A stretch of DNA of 5,823 nucleotides from an uncultured Pseudomonadota bacterium (GTDB lineage: Bacteria; Myxococcota_A; UBA9042; CAIXZC01). The position numbers and the translations under genes are program-made. The stretch lies in NCBI GenBank assembly GCA_937884235.1, contig CALGBT010000123.1:1-5823 (forward strand), in the 5' to 3' direction. Positions 4,859 to 5,823 of this stretch are shown piece after piece; the stretch's first letter is position 1, and every line of letters begins with the position of its first letter. Under the pieces are notes generated by a model. That model saw nothing but the letters and a program-made list of their open reading frames with translations. It was not told the origin of the DNA and did no database searches.

Positions 4859-5823
4859 TTGCTGAGGCATCTCGGTCACCTCTTCCTTGCCTTGATCGTC
4901 GCTCTCACCTTCGGCGCAGACCGCCCGGCCCGCGCCTTTGGTGACGACCCGGCTGCCCTCATCGAACTCTTCCTCAATGACTACCAGCAAGCGTTTGCAA
5001 CCGGAAACCCTCTGCTGTTGCGGCGTTACGACCCAAATTGGCGCGTTTTTCAACCCTTGCTGCTCAGCGACTGGTTTGACCACGTGCTGCGTAGTGATGT
5101 GGAGCTCTCGGAGCGCCAGGTGATCTCGCTCAAGCCTGACGAGGGAACCTACCAGCTCTCTTTTGTCAAGACCCAGGAAGACTTGCAGCGGTCTGGAATG
5201 TTCACGCGAGGGCTAGTGGGCATTCGCATGGAAGTGAAGGTAGTGGACGGCCAACTTGAGGTGCTGAACCATCGCACTCTGCCACCAGGAGTTGCGGTGG
5301 CGGGGTATCTCTCGGGGGACCCACGTTCATGGGGCGAGGAGCACGGTCTGGTGGAACGATACCTCTACCGCGGACTTGAATACTTGCGGGACGGTGACAT
5401 CAAGAACGCCGAGGATCAGGTTGGCAAAGCCCTGGAACTGGTGAAGGCCGAGAGCATTCCTGCGTATGCCCTGGGATCGTCTTACTTCGCAGCCACCTGC
5501 TATTACTTCTCAGCAATGCTTAACAGCAAGAGTGGGAACTTCATGCTGGCTACCGAGCAACTCGAGGAAACGCTGGCGATGCATCCTGACTTTCCTGCGG
5601 CCCTGAATCTGCGGGCTGAGATGTACTTCAACGATGGTGAGTTCGAAGTTGCTCTGCAGAAGTGGTTGCGATCGCTGGAACTCTTCCCGAATCAGCCCGA
5701 AATACGGGAAATTGGTGACTTGTTGACCCTGGCAATGGGGGCGAAGCAAGAGCGGAAGCGGGCGCTACTGCTCTCCCTGGTGAATCTGCCGGCCTCTCGG
5801 GCCGTCCAGGTGCTGGCCCCTCA
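4859..5823 (+). CDS. Exported protein with NTF2-like N-terminal region and TPR repeats (3' end beyond the window)
   Basis: The frame is open for 321 codons to the window end. It starts at TTG 4859 behind GGAGG. Residues 1-26 form a clear Sec signal peptide: R3 and H4, a hydrophobic core LFLALIVALTF (8-18), and a likely cleavage after PARA at residue 26, so the mature protein is periplasmic or secreted. Residues about 31-145 (LFLNDYQQAFATGNPLLLRRY, then strands near YQLSFVK and IRMEVKVVDGQLEVL) have the helix-then-sheet pattern of an NTF2/SnoaL-like fold. This is a tentative assignment. Three TPR-like units follow: about 162-198 (YLYRGLEYLRDGDIKNAE), about 202-243 with a loop insertion, ending ATEQLEETLAMHPDF, and about 246-279 (ALNLRAEMYFNDGEFEVALQ, then LELFPN). 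TPRs bind partner proteins. The gene is divergent from the lipoprotein gene and the pair may be regulated together. The precise role is unknown. Confidence 0.9.
   Translation, partial: MLRHLGHLFLALIVALTFGADRPARAFGDDPAALIELFLNDYQQAFATGNPLLLRRYDPNWRVFQPLLLSDWFDHVLRSDVELSERQVISLKPDEGTYQLSFVKTQEDLQRSGMFTRGLVGIRMEVKVVDGQLEVLNHRTLPPGVAVAGYLSGDPRSWGEEHGLVERYLYRGLEYLRDGDIKNAEDQVGKALELVKAESIPAYALGSSYFAATCYYFSAMLNSKSGNFMLATEQLEETLAMHPDFPAALNLRAEMYFNDGEFEVALQKWLRSLELFPNQPEIREIGDLLTLAMGAKQERKRALLLSLVNLPASRAVQVLAP

Noticed and set aside
4461..4944. Plus-strand frames 4461-4865 and 4618-4944, including ATG 4810
   Set aside because: They run antisense through the lipoprotein start region and stop inside the exported NTF2-like/TPR gene in the wrong frame. 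No homology or signal peptide is seen.
1..5823. CRISPR array, insertion sequence, tRNA gene, toxin-antitoxin pair or phage defence system
   Set aside because: No spaced repeats, terminal repeats with transposase, cloverleaf-like sequence or defence-type protein motifs were seen.

Overview
The window is a piece of a GC-rich bacterial chromosome. It holds five protein genes, and the two at the window edges are cut off. The eukaryotic-type Ser/Thr kinase, the Cys-rich lipoprotein with Ig/PKD-like domains and a DLDL-type C-terminal domain, the zinc-ribbon membrane protein and the NTF2-like/TPR exported protein together suggest a Myxococcota-like (former deltaproteobacterial) lineage. A planctomycete or an uncultured relative is also possible. 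I cannot fix the taxon from sequence alone. I see no tRNA, rRNA, CRISPR array, insertion sequence or integrase.

Layout: (1) Positions 1-1344, minus strand: the N-terminal 448 codons of a Ser/Thr kinase with four parts in order. These are a double MshEN-like repeat, a four-Cys zinc ribbon, a degenerate FHA domain, and a kinase domain complete up to about subdomain IX. (2) Positions 1345-1502: a divergent control region with one promoter-like element per strand. (3) Positions 1503-2625, plus strand: a probable two-gene operon of a UspA-family protein followed, 25 bp later, by a zinc-ribbon/single-TM/coiled-coil protein. (4) Positions 2631-4718, minus strand: a large secreted, probably lipid-anchored protein, convergent with the operon and only 5 bp from it. 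(5) Positions 4719-4858: a second divergent control region. It has a near-consensus sigma-70 promoter and an 8-bp inverted repeat around its -35 box. (6) Positions 4859 to the window end, plus strand: an exported NTF2-like/TPR protein. It starts at a TTG codon directed by a well-placed GGAGG.

Functional reading: the kinase and the usp operon share a control region and probably belong to signalling or stress response. The kinase has two candidate sensor domains in front of the catalytic domain. The other two genes encode cell-envelope proteins that are divergently transcribed from a common regulatory region. No known pathway ties all five together, so any functional link between the two halves is inference from adjacency. 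The most interesting points are the MshEN-like module on a Ser/Thr kinase, the FHA domain that has lost its phosphothreonine-contact residues, and the conflict between promoter and start codon at the lipoprotein gene.
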